64,000 nt of DNA from Pseudomonas corrugata (GCF_001269905.1 NZ_LHVK01000004.1:186001-250000); one strand, 5' to 3'. Numbered from the stretch's first letter, positions 1 through 8,427 are shown. Numbers and translations are program-made. Notes: generated by a model from the sequence alone, not told the origin.

Positions 1-160
1 CCTGCGCTTCAACCCGGATGCCTTCCCGGTCGGCGCCCGCGTGGAGCTGCGCGGCCGCGCCAGCCAGTCGGGCCAATTGATCCTGCACCTGCCGGAACAG
101 CGCATCGCGCAACCGACCAGCCAGGCGTTGGGCACCCTGCAATTCGTCAAAGCGCCATGA
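1..160 (+). CDS. C-terminal end of an unidentified protein (partial)
   Basis: The frame is open from the window edge to a TGA at 158-160 and encodes about 52 residues (LRFNPDAFPVG... to ...LQFVKAP). Host-like GC-rich codons and an ATGA overlap with the next gene, whose ATG is at 157, show it is a real gene end and probably cotranscribed with the methyltransferase. The family is not recognisable from this tail. Function unknown. Confidence 0.7.
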   Translation, partial: LRFNPDAFPVGARVELRGRASQSGQLILHLPEQRIAQPTSQALGTLQFVKAP

Positions 161-816
161 ATGCACCGCAAGACCTGCAACACGCGCTGAGCGAGTTGCT
201 GGGGGACGCGCATCTGGTGGACTGCCCGTTACCCGGCACCGGTCTGAAACTGTGGCTGATCGACGGCGATAACATGGACCGAGCCTTCAACCCGGAAGAA
301 ACCCGGCGCATCCTCCACGAGCCGCCCTACTGGAGCTTCTGCTGGGCCAGCGGCCTGGCGATGGCCCGTTACCTGGCCGAGCAACCGCAGTGGGTCGAAG
401 GCAAGCGGGTGCTGGATTTCGGTGCCGGCTCCGGCGTGGCGGGCATCGCGGCGATCAAGGCCGGAGCGCTGGAAGTGGTGGCGTGTGACCTGGATCCGCT
501 GGCAATCGCTGCATGCCGGGCCAACGCCCTGCTCAACGACGTGACGCTGACTTATTCGACGGATTTCTTCGCCGAGGCGGATCGCTTCGACCTGATCCTG
601 GTCGCCGATGTGCTCTACGACCGAGCCAACCTGCCGCTGCTGGACCAGTTCCTAAGCCGCGGCCACGAGGCCCTGGTGGCCGACTCCCGGGTACGTGATT
701 TCCAGCACCCGCTGTACCAGCGTATCGAACTGCTCGAAGCCATGACCCTGCCGGATCTGGCCGAGCCCGAGGAGTTCCGGCATGTGAGCCTGTATCACGC
801 GCGGCGCCAGCCCTAA
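157..816 (+). CDS. Class I SAM-dependent methyltransferase, protein-lysine-methyltransferase-like
   Basis: A 219-residue Rossmann methyltransferase. Motif I is VLDFGAGSGVAGI, near residues 85-97. An acidic residue follows in VACDLDPLAI, and the post-I segment LILVADVLYD resembles the VLYD motif of the METTL/ETF-beta lysine methyltransferase group. SAM binding is supported by these motifs. A protein side chain as substrate is inferred from the subfamily resemblance, and a small-molecule substrate cannot be excluded. The ATG overlaps the previous stop codon (ATGA). A REP pair follows, then cnoX. Confidence 0.8.
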   Translation: MNAPQDLQHALSELLGDAHLVDCPLPGTGLKLWLIDGDNMDRAFNPEETRRILHEPPYWSFCWASGLAMARYLAEQPQWVEGKRVLDFGAGSGVAGIAAIKAGALEVVACDLDPLAIAACRANALLNDVTLTYSTDFFAEADRFDLILVADVLYDRANLPLLDQFLSRGHEALVADSRVRDFQHPLYQRIELLEAMTLPDLAEPEEFRHVSLYHARRQP

Positions 817-820
817 AAGC

Positions 821-916
821 TTCGCGAGCAAGCCCGCTCCCACAATGAACCGGGGTGTTCGCAATTCCAGCGTCCGATCTCAGTCCCTGTGGGAGCGAGC
901 CTGCTCGCGATAGCGG
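821..916. repeat. REP doublet (inverted pair)
   Basis: Two REP units face each other: TTCGCGAGCAAGCCCGCTCC at 821-840 and GGGAGCGAGCCTGCTCGCGA at 891-910. The loop is about 45 bp. This is the arrangement typical of Pseudomonas REPINs. It sits between the methyltransferase and cnoX genes and may also act as an mRNA-stabilising hairpin. Confidence 0.9.
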
Positions 917-978
917 CCTACCAGGCACCCCAAGACCCCGCGTATAGTTGCACCATTCAAGCGTTCTACGAGATTCCC

Positions 979-1851
979 ATGACCCAGGACACCCCCTACA
1001 TCTTCGACGCCACCACCGCCGACTTCGACCAGTCGGTAATTGCCAACTCTTTTCACAAGCCGGTGCTGGTGGATTTCTGGGCCGAGTGGTGTGCGCCGTG
1101 CAAGGCACTGATGCCGATGTTGCAGGGCATTGCCGAGAGTTATCAGGGCGAATTGCTGCTGGCCAAGGTCAACTGCGACATCGAGCAGGACATCGTCTCG
1201 CGCTTCGGCATCCGCAGCCTGCCGACGGTGGTGCTGTTCAAGGACGGCCAGCCCGTCGACGGGTTCGCCGGAGCCCAGCCGGAATCGGCGGTGCGGGCGA
1301 TGCTCGAACCCCACGTGCAGATGCCACCTCCCGCCGCGGCCGATCCGCTCGAGCAGGCCCAGGCGCTGTTCGACGACGGGCGTTTCGCCGATGCCGAAGC
1401 CCTGCTCACCGTGCTGCTGGGTGAAGACAACACCAACGCCAAGGCGCTGATCCTGTTTGCCCGTTGCCTGGCTGAACGCGGCGAGCTGGGCGAAGCGCAG
1501 ACCGTGCTGGACTCGGTGAAAAGCGACGAGCACAAGGCCGCACTGGCCGGGGCCAAGGCGCAGATCCAGTTCCTCGGCCTGGCCAAGCATCTGCCAGACG
1601 CCGCCGATCTCAAGGCCCGCCTGGCAAAAGACCCACAGGACGATGAGGCGGTGTATCAACTGGCGATCCAGCAACTGGCGCGCCAGCAATATGAACCGGC
1701 CCTCGACGCACTGCTCAAGCTGTTCACCCGCAATCGCGGCTACAGCGAAGGCCTGCCGCACAAGACCCTGCTGCAGGTGTTCGAACTGCTGGGCAACGAT
1801 CACCCGCTGGTGACGACCTATCGCCGCAAGCTGTTTGCCGCGTTGTACTAA
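979..1851 (+). CDS. cnoX: Thioredoxin-TPR co-chaperone CnoX/YbbN
   Basis: A 290-residue protein. The N-terminal thioredoxin fold (about residues 1-115) carries the active site WAEWCAPCKAL with two cysteines. The C-terminal half is helical with TPR-like repeats (EQAQALFDDGRFADAEALL, AKALILFARCLAERGELGEA). This is the YbbN/CnoX architecture, a holdase that hands clients to DnaK/GroEL after oxidative stress. E. coli CnoX lacks one active-site cysteine, while this protein keeps CxxC, so it may also reduce disulfides. The start at 979 was chosen because the thioredoxin domain begins just after it; the longer frame upstream runs through REP sequence. Confidence 0.92.
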   Translation: MTQDTPYIFDATTADFDQSVIANSFHKPVLVDFWAEWCAPCKALMPMLQGIAESYQGELLLAKVNCDIEQDIVSRFGIRSLPTVVLFKDGQPVDGFAGAQPESAVRAMLEPHVQMPPPAAADPLEQAQALFDDGRFADAEALLTVLLGEDNTNAKALILFARCLAERGELGEAQTVLDSVKSDEHKAALAGAKAQIQFLGLAKHLPDAADLKARLAKDPQDDEAVYQLAIQQLARQQYEPALDALLKLFTRNRGYSEGLPHKTLLQVFELLGNDHPLVTTYRRKLFAALY

Positions 1852-2201
1852 GCCTCAGCCCCCACCCAACTGTAGAGCGGCGTATCACCGCCGCTCAACA
1901 CCTTGACCTCGGCGCTGTGGCGCAAGCGCACCAACAGGCGCTTGCCCGCCGGAGCACTGCCCGTCAGGCCTTCCAGTTGTTCCAGCAGGTCCGGGCCGCT
2001 CAACTGCCCGGCCTTGCGCAGCAATTCCCTGGCGATCTGCCACAGCGCATCGTCCTGGTTCACCGGTTTTGCCGCCACCATCGCCGCGCCTTCCGGCTTA
2101 CCCGCCTGCAACTGCGCGCCGAGCTGCGCCCAGTCGCCTTCGTCCATTTCGATCGACAAGTCCACCGGCCAATCGCCGACGGTTCCGCGTATGCGCAACA
2201 T
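1848..2201 (-). CDS. Conserved hypothetical protein (PA4062-like)
   Basis: Encodes 117 residues, MLRIRGTVGDWPVDLSIEM..., with no signal peptide or membrane segment. The charged, amphipathic middle contains ALWQIARELLRKAGQLSG. AGGAG lies seven bases upstream of the ATG at 2201; a GTG directly before it (2204) is a less likely start. It converges with cnoX and the two stop codons overlap by 3 bp. The same neighbour order is known around PA4061-PA4063. Function unknown. Confidence 0.7.
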   Translation of the reverse strand: MLRIRGTVGDWPVDLSIEMDEGDWAQLGAQLQAGKPEGAAMVAAKPVNQDDALWQIARELLRKAGQLSGPDLLEQLEGLTGSAPAGKRLLVRLRHSAEVKVLSGGDTPLYSWVGAEA

Positions 2202-2285
2202 CACCGTGCTCCTGAAGATTTAATGTTCCCATGCTCCCATGGGCCTTGCGCGACGCCAAGCAGACGGTCAAACTCTGCACACGCT

Positions 2286-2305
2286 TGTTATAAGATTACA
2301 TAACA
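2286..2305. promoter_or_regulatory. Zur-type operator upstream of zrgA
   Basis: TGTTATAAGATTACATAACA is an AT-rich palindrome with TGTTAT and ATAACA arms around an 8-bp centre. It lies 28 bp before the zrgA start. It fits the Zur box pattern of gamma-proteobacteria, and the P. aeruginosa PA4063-PA4066 operon is zinc-repressed by Zur. Repression in zinc-replete cells is therefore inferred. Confidence 0.75.
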
Positions 2306-2333
2306 AAACATTCACTTTCTCTGGAGACTCGTC

Positions 2334-2930
2334 ATGCGTCGCCTGCTTCTTGCTTTGCCGTTCGCCCTATTGCCATTAGCTGTCGCTCACGCAACGGTCG
2401 AGCACGACCATGACCACGATCATGAGCACGGCAGCCTGGGTGCCCATGAACACGGCGTTGGCCGCCTGAACGCTGCGCTCGACGGCCAGACCCTGGAGCT
2501 CGAGCTGGAAAGCCCGGCCATGAACCTGGTGGGCTTTGAACACGAAGCCACCAGCGATGCCGACAAGGCCAAGGTCGCGGCGACCCGCGCGCAACTTGAG
2601 AAGCCGTTGGTGCTGTTCAACCTGCCGGCCGCCGCCCAATGCACCCTGGCCCAGCAGGAATTGGAGAGCCCATTGTTCGGCGATGAACCGGATCACGAAG
2701 TCCATGACGAAGACGCCGACGCCGATGGCGACGAGCACCACCACGAGCACAGCGAAATCCACGCCCACTACCAGTTCACCTGCGCCACACCCGGTGCCTT
2801 GAAGAACCTCGACCTGGCGATGCTGTTCAAAACCTTCCCGGCCACCCAGAAAATTCAGGTACAACTGATCAGCCCGAGCGGCCAGCAAGGCGTGGAAGTG
2901 ACGGCCAAGGTGCCAACCCTGAAGTTCTGA
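2334..2930 (+). CDS. zrgA: ZrgA-family periplasmic zinc uptake protein (DUF2796)
   Basis: Encodes 198 residues. It has a signal peptide (MRRLLLALPFALLPLAVAHA), then two histidine-rich stretches: EHDHDHDHEHGSLGAHEHGVG close to the mature N-terminus and an Asp/Glu/His-rich run (DEDADADGDEHHHEHSEIHAH) near residue 130. These are likely zinc-binding sites in the periplasm. The Zur-type palindrome upstream and the ABC transporter genes downstream fit the zinc-responsive PA4063-PA4066 operon. A degenerate REP pair separates it from the ATPase gene, so cotranscription is likely but not shown. Confidence 0.85.
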   Translation: MRRLLLALPFALLPLAVAHATVEHDHDHDHEHGSLGAHEHGVGRLNAALDGQTLELELESPAMNLVGFEHEATSDADKAKVAATRAQLEKPLVLFNLPAAAQCTLAQQELESPLFGDEPDHEVHDEDADADGDEHHHEHSEIHAHYQFTCATPGALKNLDLAMLFKTFPATQKIQVQLISPSGQQGVEVTAKVPTLKF

Positions 2931-2959
2931 ATACACTGCACATCCTGTGGTGGAGGCCT

Positions 2960-3051
2960 GTAGGAGCACAGCTTGCTCGCGATAGCGGTCCGACCGTCGA
3001 CATCGACGTTGAATGTGACAGGCTCATCGCGAACACACTTTGCTCCCACAG
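2960..3051. repeat. Degenerate REP doublet
   Basis: TAGGAGCACAGCTTGCTCGC (2961-2980) and the diverged inverted unit CATCGCGAACACACTTTGCT (3025-3044) flank a 40-bp spacer. Both depart from the consensus seen elsewhere in the window, so this is an old copy. It lies between zrgA and the ABC ATPase gene. Confidence 0.7.
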
Positions 3052-3091
3052 GTACTCCACAGGGGCCTCCGTCATCCTGATATAAGCCAAC

Positions 3092-3802
3092 ATGACCCAA
3101 GCACTCATCGAACTGTCCGACCTGGTCTTCAGCTGGCCCGGACATCCGCCACTGCTGGACATCCCGGCCTTTCGCCTCGAGGCCGGCGAGACCCTGTTCC
3201 TCAAGGGCCCCAGCGGCAGTGGCAAGACCACTTTGCTGGGGCTGCTGGGCGGCGTGCAGACGCCGGATCGCGGCAACATCCGCCTGCTCGGACAGCCGCT
3301 CACCGAACTGGGGGCGGGCAGCCGCGACCGCTTTCGCGTGGACCACACCGGCTATATCTTCCAGCAATTCAATCTGCTGCCGTTTCTCTCGGTGCGCGAG
3401 AACGTCGAACTGCCCTGCCACTTTTCCAAACTGCGGGCGCAGCGGGCCATCCAGCGTCACGGCAGCATCGACCAGGCTGCCGCCACACTGTTGACCCACC
3501 TGGGGCTGACCGATGCGAACCTGCTGGAGCGCCGCGCCGACTCGCTGTCCATCGGCCAGCAGCAACGTGTCGCCGCCGCCCGGGCGTTGATCGGCCAGCC
3601 GGAACTGGTGATCGCCGACGAACCGACTTCGGCCCTGGACTACGACGCCCGGGAAAACTTCCTGCGGTTGCTGTTCGCCGAATGCCGCGAGGCCGGCTCA
3701 AGCCTGCTGTTCGTCAGCCATGACCAGAGTCTGGCGCCGCTGTTCGACCGCAACCTCTCGCTGGCCGATCTCAATCGTGCCGCCAAGCCACTCGAGGTCT
3801 GA
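3092..3802 (+). CDS. ABC transporter ATPase, LolD/MacB-like, zinc operon
   Basis: A 236-residue ATPase. The Walker A motif is GPSGSGKTTL (near residue 40), the Q-loop is YIFQQFNLLP, and Walker B is LVIADEPTSALD with the H-loop in LLFVSHD. The signature motif is LSIGQQQ instead of the usual LSGGQ, with Ile replacing the first Gly, but the family tolerates this. It pairs with the FtsX-type permease 1 bp downstream. In P. aeruginosa the orthologous PA4064-PA4065 pair is in the Zur regulon. Direct zinc transport is unproven; lipoprotein or envelope remodelling is the alternative suggested by the LolCDE/MacB resemblance. Confidence 0.88.
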   Translation: MTQALIELSDLVFSWPGHPPLLDIPAFRLEAGETLFLKGPSGSGKTTLLGLLGGVQTPDRGNIRLLGQPLTELGAGSRDRFRVDHTGYIFQQFNLLPFLSVRENVELPCHFSKLRAQRAIQRHGSIDQAAATLLTHLGLTDANLLERRADSLSIGQQQRVAAARALIGQPELVIADEPTSALDYDARENFLRLLFAECREAGSSLLFVSHDQSLAPLFDRNLSLADLNRAAKPLEV

Positions 3803-3803
3803 G

Positions 3804-5069
3804 ATGTATTTGTTCCGTCTAGCCATGGCCAGCCTGGCGAACCGCCGTTTCACCGCGATCCTCACCGCCTTCGCCATCGCCCTGTCGGTCTGCCTGCTGC
3901 TGGCAGTAGAGCGGGTGCGCACCGAGGCAAAAGCCAGTTTTGCCAGCACCATCAGCGGCACCGACCTGATCGTCGGCGCCCGCTCCGGCTCGGTGAACCT
4001 GTTGTTGTACTCGGTGTTTCGCATCGGCAACGCCACCAACAACATCCGCTGGGACAGCTTCGAACATTTCGCCAGCAACCCGAAAGTGAAATGGGCAATC
4101 CCCATGTCCCTCGGTGATTCCCATCGCGGCTATCGGGTAATGGGCACCACCGAGGCCTATTTCGAGCATTACCAGTACGGCCGCCAGCAACACCTGGAAC
4201 TGGCCGATGGCCGGGCTTTCGCCACTGACCCGTTCGAAGTGGTGCTCGGTGCCGAAGTGGCCGAGGCGCTGCATTACAAGCTCGGCGACAAATTGGTGCT
4301 GGCCCACGGCGTGGCGACGATCAGCCTGGTCAAGCATGACGACAAACCCTTCACCGTGGTCGGCATTCTCAAGCGCACCGGCACCCCGGTGGATCGCACG
4401 CTGCACATCAGCCTCGGCGGCATGGAAGCGATCCACATCGATTGGAAGAACGGCGTGCCGGCCCAGGGCAGCGGTCGTATAAGCGCCGACCAGGCCCGCA
4501 ACATGGACCTCACGCCCCAAGCCATCACCGCGTTCATGCTCGGCCTCAACAGCAAGATTTCCACCTTCGCCTTGCAACGCGAGATCAATGAATTCCGTGG
4601 CGAGCCGTTGCTGGCGATCCTGCCCGGCGTGGCCCTGCAAGAATTGTGGAGCCTGATGGGCACTGCGGAAAAAGCCTTGTTCGTGATTTCGTTGTTCGTG
4701 GTCCTGACTGGATTGATCGGCATGCTCACGGCAATCCTCACCAGCCTCAACGAGCGGCGCCGGGAGATGGCAATCCTGCGTTCGGTGGGCGCGCGGCCGT
4801 GGCACATCGCGAGCCTGCTGGTGCTGGAAGCCTTTGCCCTGGCGTTGACCGGGGTGGCCGCCGGGCTGGCCTTGCTATATATCGGCATCGGCGCGGCTCA
4901 GGGTTACGTACAGTCGGCCTATGGCCTGTATTTGCCGTTGAGTTGGCCAAGCGAATATGAATGGACGCTCATGGCTGGCATTCTGATCGCCGCCCTGCTG
5001 ATGGGCAGCGTACCGGCCTGGCGCGCTTACCGCCAATCGTTGGCCGACGGCCTGTCGATCCGTTTATGA
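3804..5069 (+). CDS. ABC transporter permease, FtsX/MacB family
   Basis: Encodes 421 residues. The first membrane segment is near the N-terminus (FTAILTAFAIALSVCLLLAV), followed by a large periplasmic MacB-type domain (about 60-280). Three membrane segments close the C-terminus: ALFVISLFVVLTGLIGMLTA, VLEAFALALTGVAAGLALLY and LMAGILIAALLMGSVPA. That is the FtsX/LolC four-helix topology. The coupling segment ERRREMAILRSVGARP is typical of the family. The ATG at 3804 is 1 bp after the ATPase stop codon. Confidence 0.9.
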   Translation: MYLFRLAMASLANRRFTAILTAFAIALSVCLLLAVERVRTEAKASFASTISGTDLIVGARSGSVNLLLYSVFRIGNATNNIRWDSFEHFASNPKVKWAIPMSLGDSHRGYRVMGTTEAYFEHYQYGRQQHLELADGRAFATDPFEVVLGAEVAEALHYKLGDKLVLAHGVATISLVKHDDKPFTVVGILKRTGTPVDRTLHISLGGMEAIHIDWKNGVPAQGSGRISADQARNMDLTPQAITAFMLGLNSKISTFALQREINEFRGEPLLAILPGVALQELWSLMGTAEKALFVISLFVVLTGLIGMLTAILTSLNERRREMAILRSVGARPWHIASLLVLEAFALALTGVAAGLALLYIGIGAAQGYVQSAYGLYLPLSWPSEYEWTLMAGILIAALLMGSVPAWRAYRQSLADGLSIRL

Positions 5070-5080
5070 GGACAATGAAG

Positions 5081-5599
5081 ATGCACCGCGCCCTGTTTGC
5101 GCTGTTGATGATGGTTGCCCTGCCGCTGTGGGCGGCCGAGCCGAGGGACCTGGCCTGGTCGGAAATGATCCCGCCCGACGCACCGCCGGAGGTGCCGAAC
5201 ATGACCCCGCTGCATGACCTGTCGCAAATGGCCAATGCACTGTCCGCCGAATCCGCCCCGGCCGCCAAACAGGACCTGCCCAACGCACCGGTGGTCAAGG
5301 CGCTCGATGGCCAGCAGATTCGTTTGCCGGGCTACATCGTGCCGCTGGAAGTCAGCGAAGAAGGCCGTACCACGGACTTTCTGCTGGTACCGTATTTCGG
5401 CGCCTGCATCCATGTGCCGCCACCGCCCTCAAATCAGATCGTGCATGTGAAAAGCGAAGCCGGGGTGAAGCTCGATGAGCTGTATCAGCCGTACTGGGTC
5501 GAAGGGCCGATGCAAGTCAAACCGTCCAGCAGCGAGCTGGCCGATGCCGGGTATCAGATGGAGGCCGAAAAAATCTACGTCTATGAGCTGCCGGAGTGA
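5081..5599 (+). CDS. DUF3299 exported protein of the zinc operon (PA4066-like)
   Basis: Encodes about 172 residues. It begins with a signal peptide (MHRALFALLMMVALPLWAAE) and has a conserved Cys/His-containing motif, VPYFGACIHVPPPPSNQIV, that could bind a metal. Three in-frame ATGs (5066, 5075, 5081) are possible. GAGG at 5069-5072 is best spaced for 5081, while 5066 would give an ATGA overlap with the permease. It is the last gene of the zrgA-ABC-permease block. Orthologous PA4066 is zinc-regulated; its molecular role is not known. Confidence 0.82.
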   Translation: MHRALFALLMMVALPLWAAEPRDLAWSEMIPPDAPPEVPNMTPLHDLSQMANALSAESAPAAKQDLPNAPVVKALDGQQIRLPGYIVPLEVSEEGRTTDFLLVPYFGACIHVPPPPSNQIVHVKSEAGVKLDELYQPYWVEGPMQVKPSSSELADAGYQMEAEKIYVYELPE

Positions 5600-5675
5600 G
5601 ACTGGTAGAGGGACGACGCCTGCCGGCATCGCGCGAAAATGCGCGATGAACCCTCAAGTGCTTGTCGCCGCTTTA

Positions 5676-5721
5676 TTGAGCTGAGTCAATTAATTGACCA
5701 AGACTCATTGAGCTGAGTCAA
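5676..5721. promoter_or_regulatory. Tandem Anr/Dnr-like boxes upstream of oprG
   Basis: The palindrome TTGAGCTGAGTCAA occurs twice with perfect identity, at 5676-5689 and 5708-5721, with centres 32 bp apart. Each is TTGA-N6-TCAA, the half-site pattern of FNR-family regulators (Anr consensus TTGAT-N4-ATCAA). OprG in P. aeruginosa is induced in low oxygen through Anr. The second box ends 63 bp before the oprG start. Confidence 0.75.
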
Positions 5722-5784
5722 AAGACCGATCCAGACGGCTCCATACCATGAGACATCACTTTTTCGATGCCCTCTGGAGCCCTC

Positions 5785-6483
5785 ATGCACAAGTCCTTGC
5801 TTAGCGTTTCCCTCGTCGCCCTCGCGCTCGCGGCCCCAATCGCCCAGGCCCACACGGCCGGCGATATCATCGTTCGCGCCGGCGCCATTACGGTCAATCC
5901 GGAAGCAGACAGCTCCAGTGTCAAGGTCGACCGCGGCCCGTTGGCCGGTGCCGACCTGGGCGGCAAGGCGACCATGAGCAGCGACACGCAACTGGGCTTG
6001 AACTTCGCCTACATGATGACCGACCACCTGGGCGTCGAGTTGCTGGCTGCCTCGCCCTTCGAGCACGATGTGAAGATCAAGGGCACCGCACTGGGCGCTG
6101 CCAACGGCAAGCTCGGCACCCTCAAGCACCTGCCGCCGACCCTGAGCCTGGTCTACTACCCGCTCGACACCAAATCGGCCTTCCAGCCTTATGTCGGCGC
6201 CGGCATCAACTACACCTGGATCTATGACGAGCATGTCGGTAGCGAAGCCAGCGCCAACGGCTTCAGCAACTTCCGGGCGAGCAACAGCTGGGGCATGGCG
6301 TGGCAAGTGGGCGCTGACTACATGCTGACCGACAACATCATGATCAACGGCCAGATCCGCTACATCGACATCGACACCACGGCGTATGTCGACAACAACG
6401 CCGTGGCTGGCGGCACCCGGGCCAAGGTGAATGTCGATGTGGATCCGTGGATCTACATGGTGGGGTTGGGTTACAAGTTCTAA
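5785..6483 (+). CDS. oprG: OmpW-family outer-membrane porin OprG
   Basis: Encodes 232 residues. It has a signal peptide (MHKSLLSVSLVALALAAPIAQA) and then the OmpW signature: AGDIIVRAGAITVNPEADSS near the start, DTQLGLNFAYMMTDHLGVELLAASPF in the barrel, and a terminal aromatic residue (VGLGYKF) for BAM recognition. It forms an eight-stranded barrel that passes small hydrophobic compounds in the family's known members. The ATG at 5785 follows GGAG; an upstream ATG at 5767 would lengthen the signal peptide and has no site. Two Anr-like boxes lie upstream. Confidence 0.93.
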   Translation: MHKSLLSVSLVALALAAPIAQAHTAGDIIVRAGAITVNPEADSSSVKVDRGPLAGADLGGKATMSSDTQLGLNFAYMMTDHLGVELLAASPFEHDVKIKGTALGAANGKLGTLKHLPPTLSLVYYPLDTKSAFQPYVGAGINYTWIYDEHVGSEASANGFSNFRASNSWGMAWQVGADYMLTDNIMINGQIRYIDIDTTAYVDNNAVAGGTRAKVNVDVDPWIYMVGLGYKF

Positions 6484-6507
6484 CCTAACCAGAACATATC
6501 ACCGTCC

Positions 6508-6598
6508 CTGTGGGAGCGAGCCTGCTCGCGATGGCGGCACGACAGTCACTGAAGAGGTGAATGTCAGGGCGCTTTCGCGAGCAGGCTCGCTCCCACAG
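6508..6598. repeat. REP doublet between convergent oprG and epimerase genes
   Basis: TGTGGGAGCGAGCCTGCTCGCGATGGCGG (6510-6538) and its inverted partner at 6574-6598 are separated by about 35 bp. The second unit runs into CCCACAGTTTTTTT, so the pair probably also ends transcription of oprG and of the opposing epimerase gene. Confidence 0.9.
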
Positions 6599-6620
6599 TT
6601 TTTTTGTGGCGATTGGAAAC

Positions 6621-7550
6621 TCAGCGGCCCAACAGCCGCGCCAGCCCCACACTCATCGGCGTCTGCTGCGGGAAGTTGAAGCGCTGCAACAGCCGATGGT
6701 TATCGGCCCGGGAGTGGCGGATATCTCCCGAACGCGCCGGGCCGTAGCTGACCGGAGGCAGGTCACCGACGACCGTGGCCAGGGCCTGGAGCATCTGCTT
6801 GAGGGTCGTGGCCTGGTTCCAGCCGACGTTTACCGCCCCGACTTCCACCTCAGGCTTCTCGATGGCTTGCACCAGCAAGTCCACCAGGTCTTCCACATAG
6901 ACGAAATCCCGGGTCTGCTCGCCGTCGCCGAACACGGTGATCGGCAAGCCCTTCTGTGCCCGTTCGCTGAAGATGCTGATGACCCCGGAATACGGCGAAG
7001 ACGGATCCTGGCGTGGGCCATAGATGTTGAAAAAGCGGAACACCACCGGCTCCAGCGCGTGCTGGCGGCGGTAGAAGTCGAAGTAGAACTCGCTGGCCAG
7101 TTTGTCCGAGGCGTAAGGCGTGAGCGGGGCCTTGGGCGTTTCTTCATCGATGGACTGGCCTTCGCCATTGTTGCCGTACACCGCTGCGCTGGAAGCGAAC
7201 AGAACCCGCTTCACACCAGCCTGGCGCATGGCTTCGCAGACATTCAGGGTGCCAATGAAATTGCTCTGGTGAGTGCGTACCGGATCGTCCACCGAGGCTT
7301 GCACAGAAGCCACTGCGGCCAGGTGCGCCACGGCGCTGCAACCTTCCATGGCCCGGGCCACCAGGGCGGCATCGGCGACGTCGCCTTCGATCAGTTCGAC
7401 CGCGGGGTTCTCCAGCGGCAGGTTGCTGCGCTTGCCGGTGGACAGGTCATCGAGGATGCGCACCGAATGTCCCTTGGCGAGCAAGGCGTCGGTCAGGTGC
7501 GAGCCAATGAAGCCCGCACCGCCGGTGATTAGAACAGGGCCGTCAGCCAT
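6621..7550 (-). CDS. NAD-dependent epimerase/dehydratase (UDP-glucose 4-epimerase-like)
   Basis: A 309-residue extended short-chain dehydrogenase/reductase. The NAD-binding motif ITGGAGFIGSHL is at the N-terminus. SSAAVYG supplies the catalytic Ser, and the Tyr-Lys pair is in the segment TPYASDKLASE with YxxxK. RFFNIYGPRQDP is typical of GalE/WbpP-like nucleotide-sugar epimerases. It corresponds in position to PA4068. Its exact substrate is not determined. The ATG at 7550 overlaps the end of the upstream gene by 8 bp, so the two are coupled. Confidence 0.85.
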   Translation of the reverse strand: MADGPVLITGGAGFIGSHLTDALLAKGHSVRILDDLSTGKRSNLPLENPAVELIEGDVADAALVARAMEGCSAVAHLAAVASVQASVDDPVRTHQSNFIGTLNVCEAMRQAGVKRVLFASSAAVYGNNGEGQSIDEETPKAPLTPYASDKLASEFYFDFYRRQHALEPVVFRFFNIYGPRQDPSSPYSGVISIFSERAQKGLPITVFGDGEQTRDFVYVEDLVDLLVQAIEKPEVEVGAVNVGWNQATTLKQMLQALATVVGDLPPVSYGPARSGDIRHSRADNHRLLQRFNFPQQTPMSVGLARLLGR

Positions 7551-8427
7551 GGCGATAAAACCTATCCAGTAAGCCCGGGAGCGCGGCGCGCCAGGCGCGG
7601 GGCTTGATCCCGAAAGTGTGCAGAATTTTCTTGCAGGCCAGCACCGCATGTTGCGGTTCTTCCGCGGCATCCGGCCGTGCGGCGTGAGCCTGGGGCGTGG
7701 GCGATTCGATTGCCAGCGGATGCAGGGCACGGGCTTCGGTGAGGATCGCCTGGCCCAGCGCCAGCGGCGTGGTCGCCTCATGTCCGGCGTAATGATAGGT
7801 GCCCCACAGTGGCGCAGCGCAGTCAAGTTGCTTGAGCACGGAGATGATCACCCGGGCCGCATCGTCCACCGGCGTCGGATTGCCACGACGGTCATCGGCC
7901 AGCAACAACTCTTCGGGCTGCTCGGCCCGGGCGAGAAAACGCCCGAGGATGCCGTCGGCGCTGTCGTCCAGCAGCCAGCCGAAGCGCAGTAGTACATGTT
8001 GCGGGCATGTGGCGCGCACGCTTTGCTCGATCCGCCACAAGGCCTGGCCGCGCAGGCCCAGGGGCACGGGCTCGTCTTTTTCGCTGTAGGCGGTGGCGCG
8101 GGAGCCGTCGAACACGCGATAGCTCGACGGTTGCAGCAAGACGATATTGTGGTGCTGGCACAATTCGGCCAGGCGCTCGACCGCGCGCTCCTGGCTGGCC
8201 AGGCGCTGCTCGCTGACGACCTCGGCCTGAAACCAGTCGAAGTAGTACGCCAGATTGATCAAGGCGTCCGGACGGGTGTCGTCGAGCAACTGTGTCAGGC
8301 TCGCGGCATCCCAGCCATCTTCGGGGGGGCGGGGGGCGAGAAAACCGATGTCTTCTTCCGCACCGAGGCGAATCAGCGCCTGCCCAAGGGCATTTCCGCC
8401 GCCCAGTAACATAAGGCGCATTCGCAT
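7543..8427 (-). CDS. RmlD-like sugar-nucleotide-binding NAD(P) protein
   Basis: Encodes about 294 residues. The Rossmann motif LMLLGGGNALGQALIRLG is at the N-terminus, followed by VVMLQPSS-like and YSEKDEPVPLGLRGQ segments of the RmlD/SDR family. The usual YxxxK dyad is not obvious: RGQALWRIE stands where YGxxKxxxE would be expected. It may therefore be a degenerate, non-catalytic or altered family member. It occupies the PA4069 position and overlaps the epimerase gene by 8 bp. Starts at 8427 and 8421 are both possible; neither has a strong ribosome-binding site. Confidence 0.75.
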   Translation of the reverse strand: MRMRLMLLGGGNALGQALIRLGAEEDIGFLAPRPPEDGWDAASLTQLLDDTRPDALINLAYYFDWFQAEVVSEQRLASQERAVERLAELCQHHNIVLLQPSSYRVFDGSRATAYSEKDEPVPLGLRGQALWRIEQSVRATCPQHVLLRFGWLLDDSADGILGRFLARAEQPEELLLADDRRGNPTPVDDAARVIISVLKQLDCAAPLWGTYHYAGHEATTPLALGQAILTEARALHPLAIESPTPQAHAARPDAAEEPQHAVLACKKILHTFGIKPRAWRAALPGLLDRFYRHG

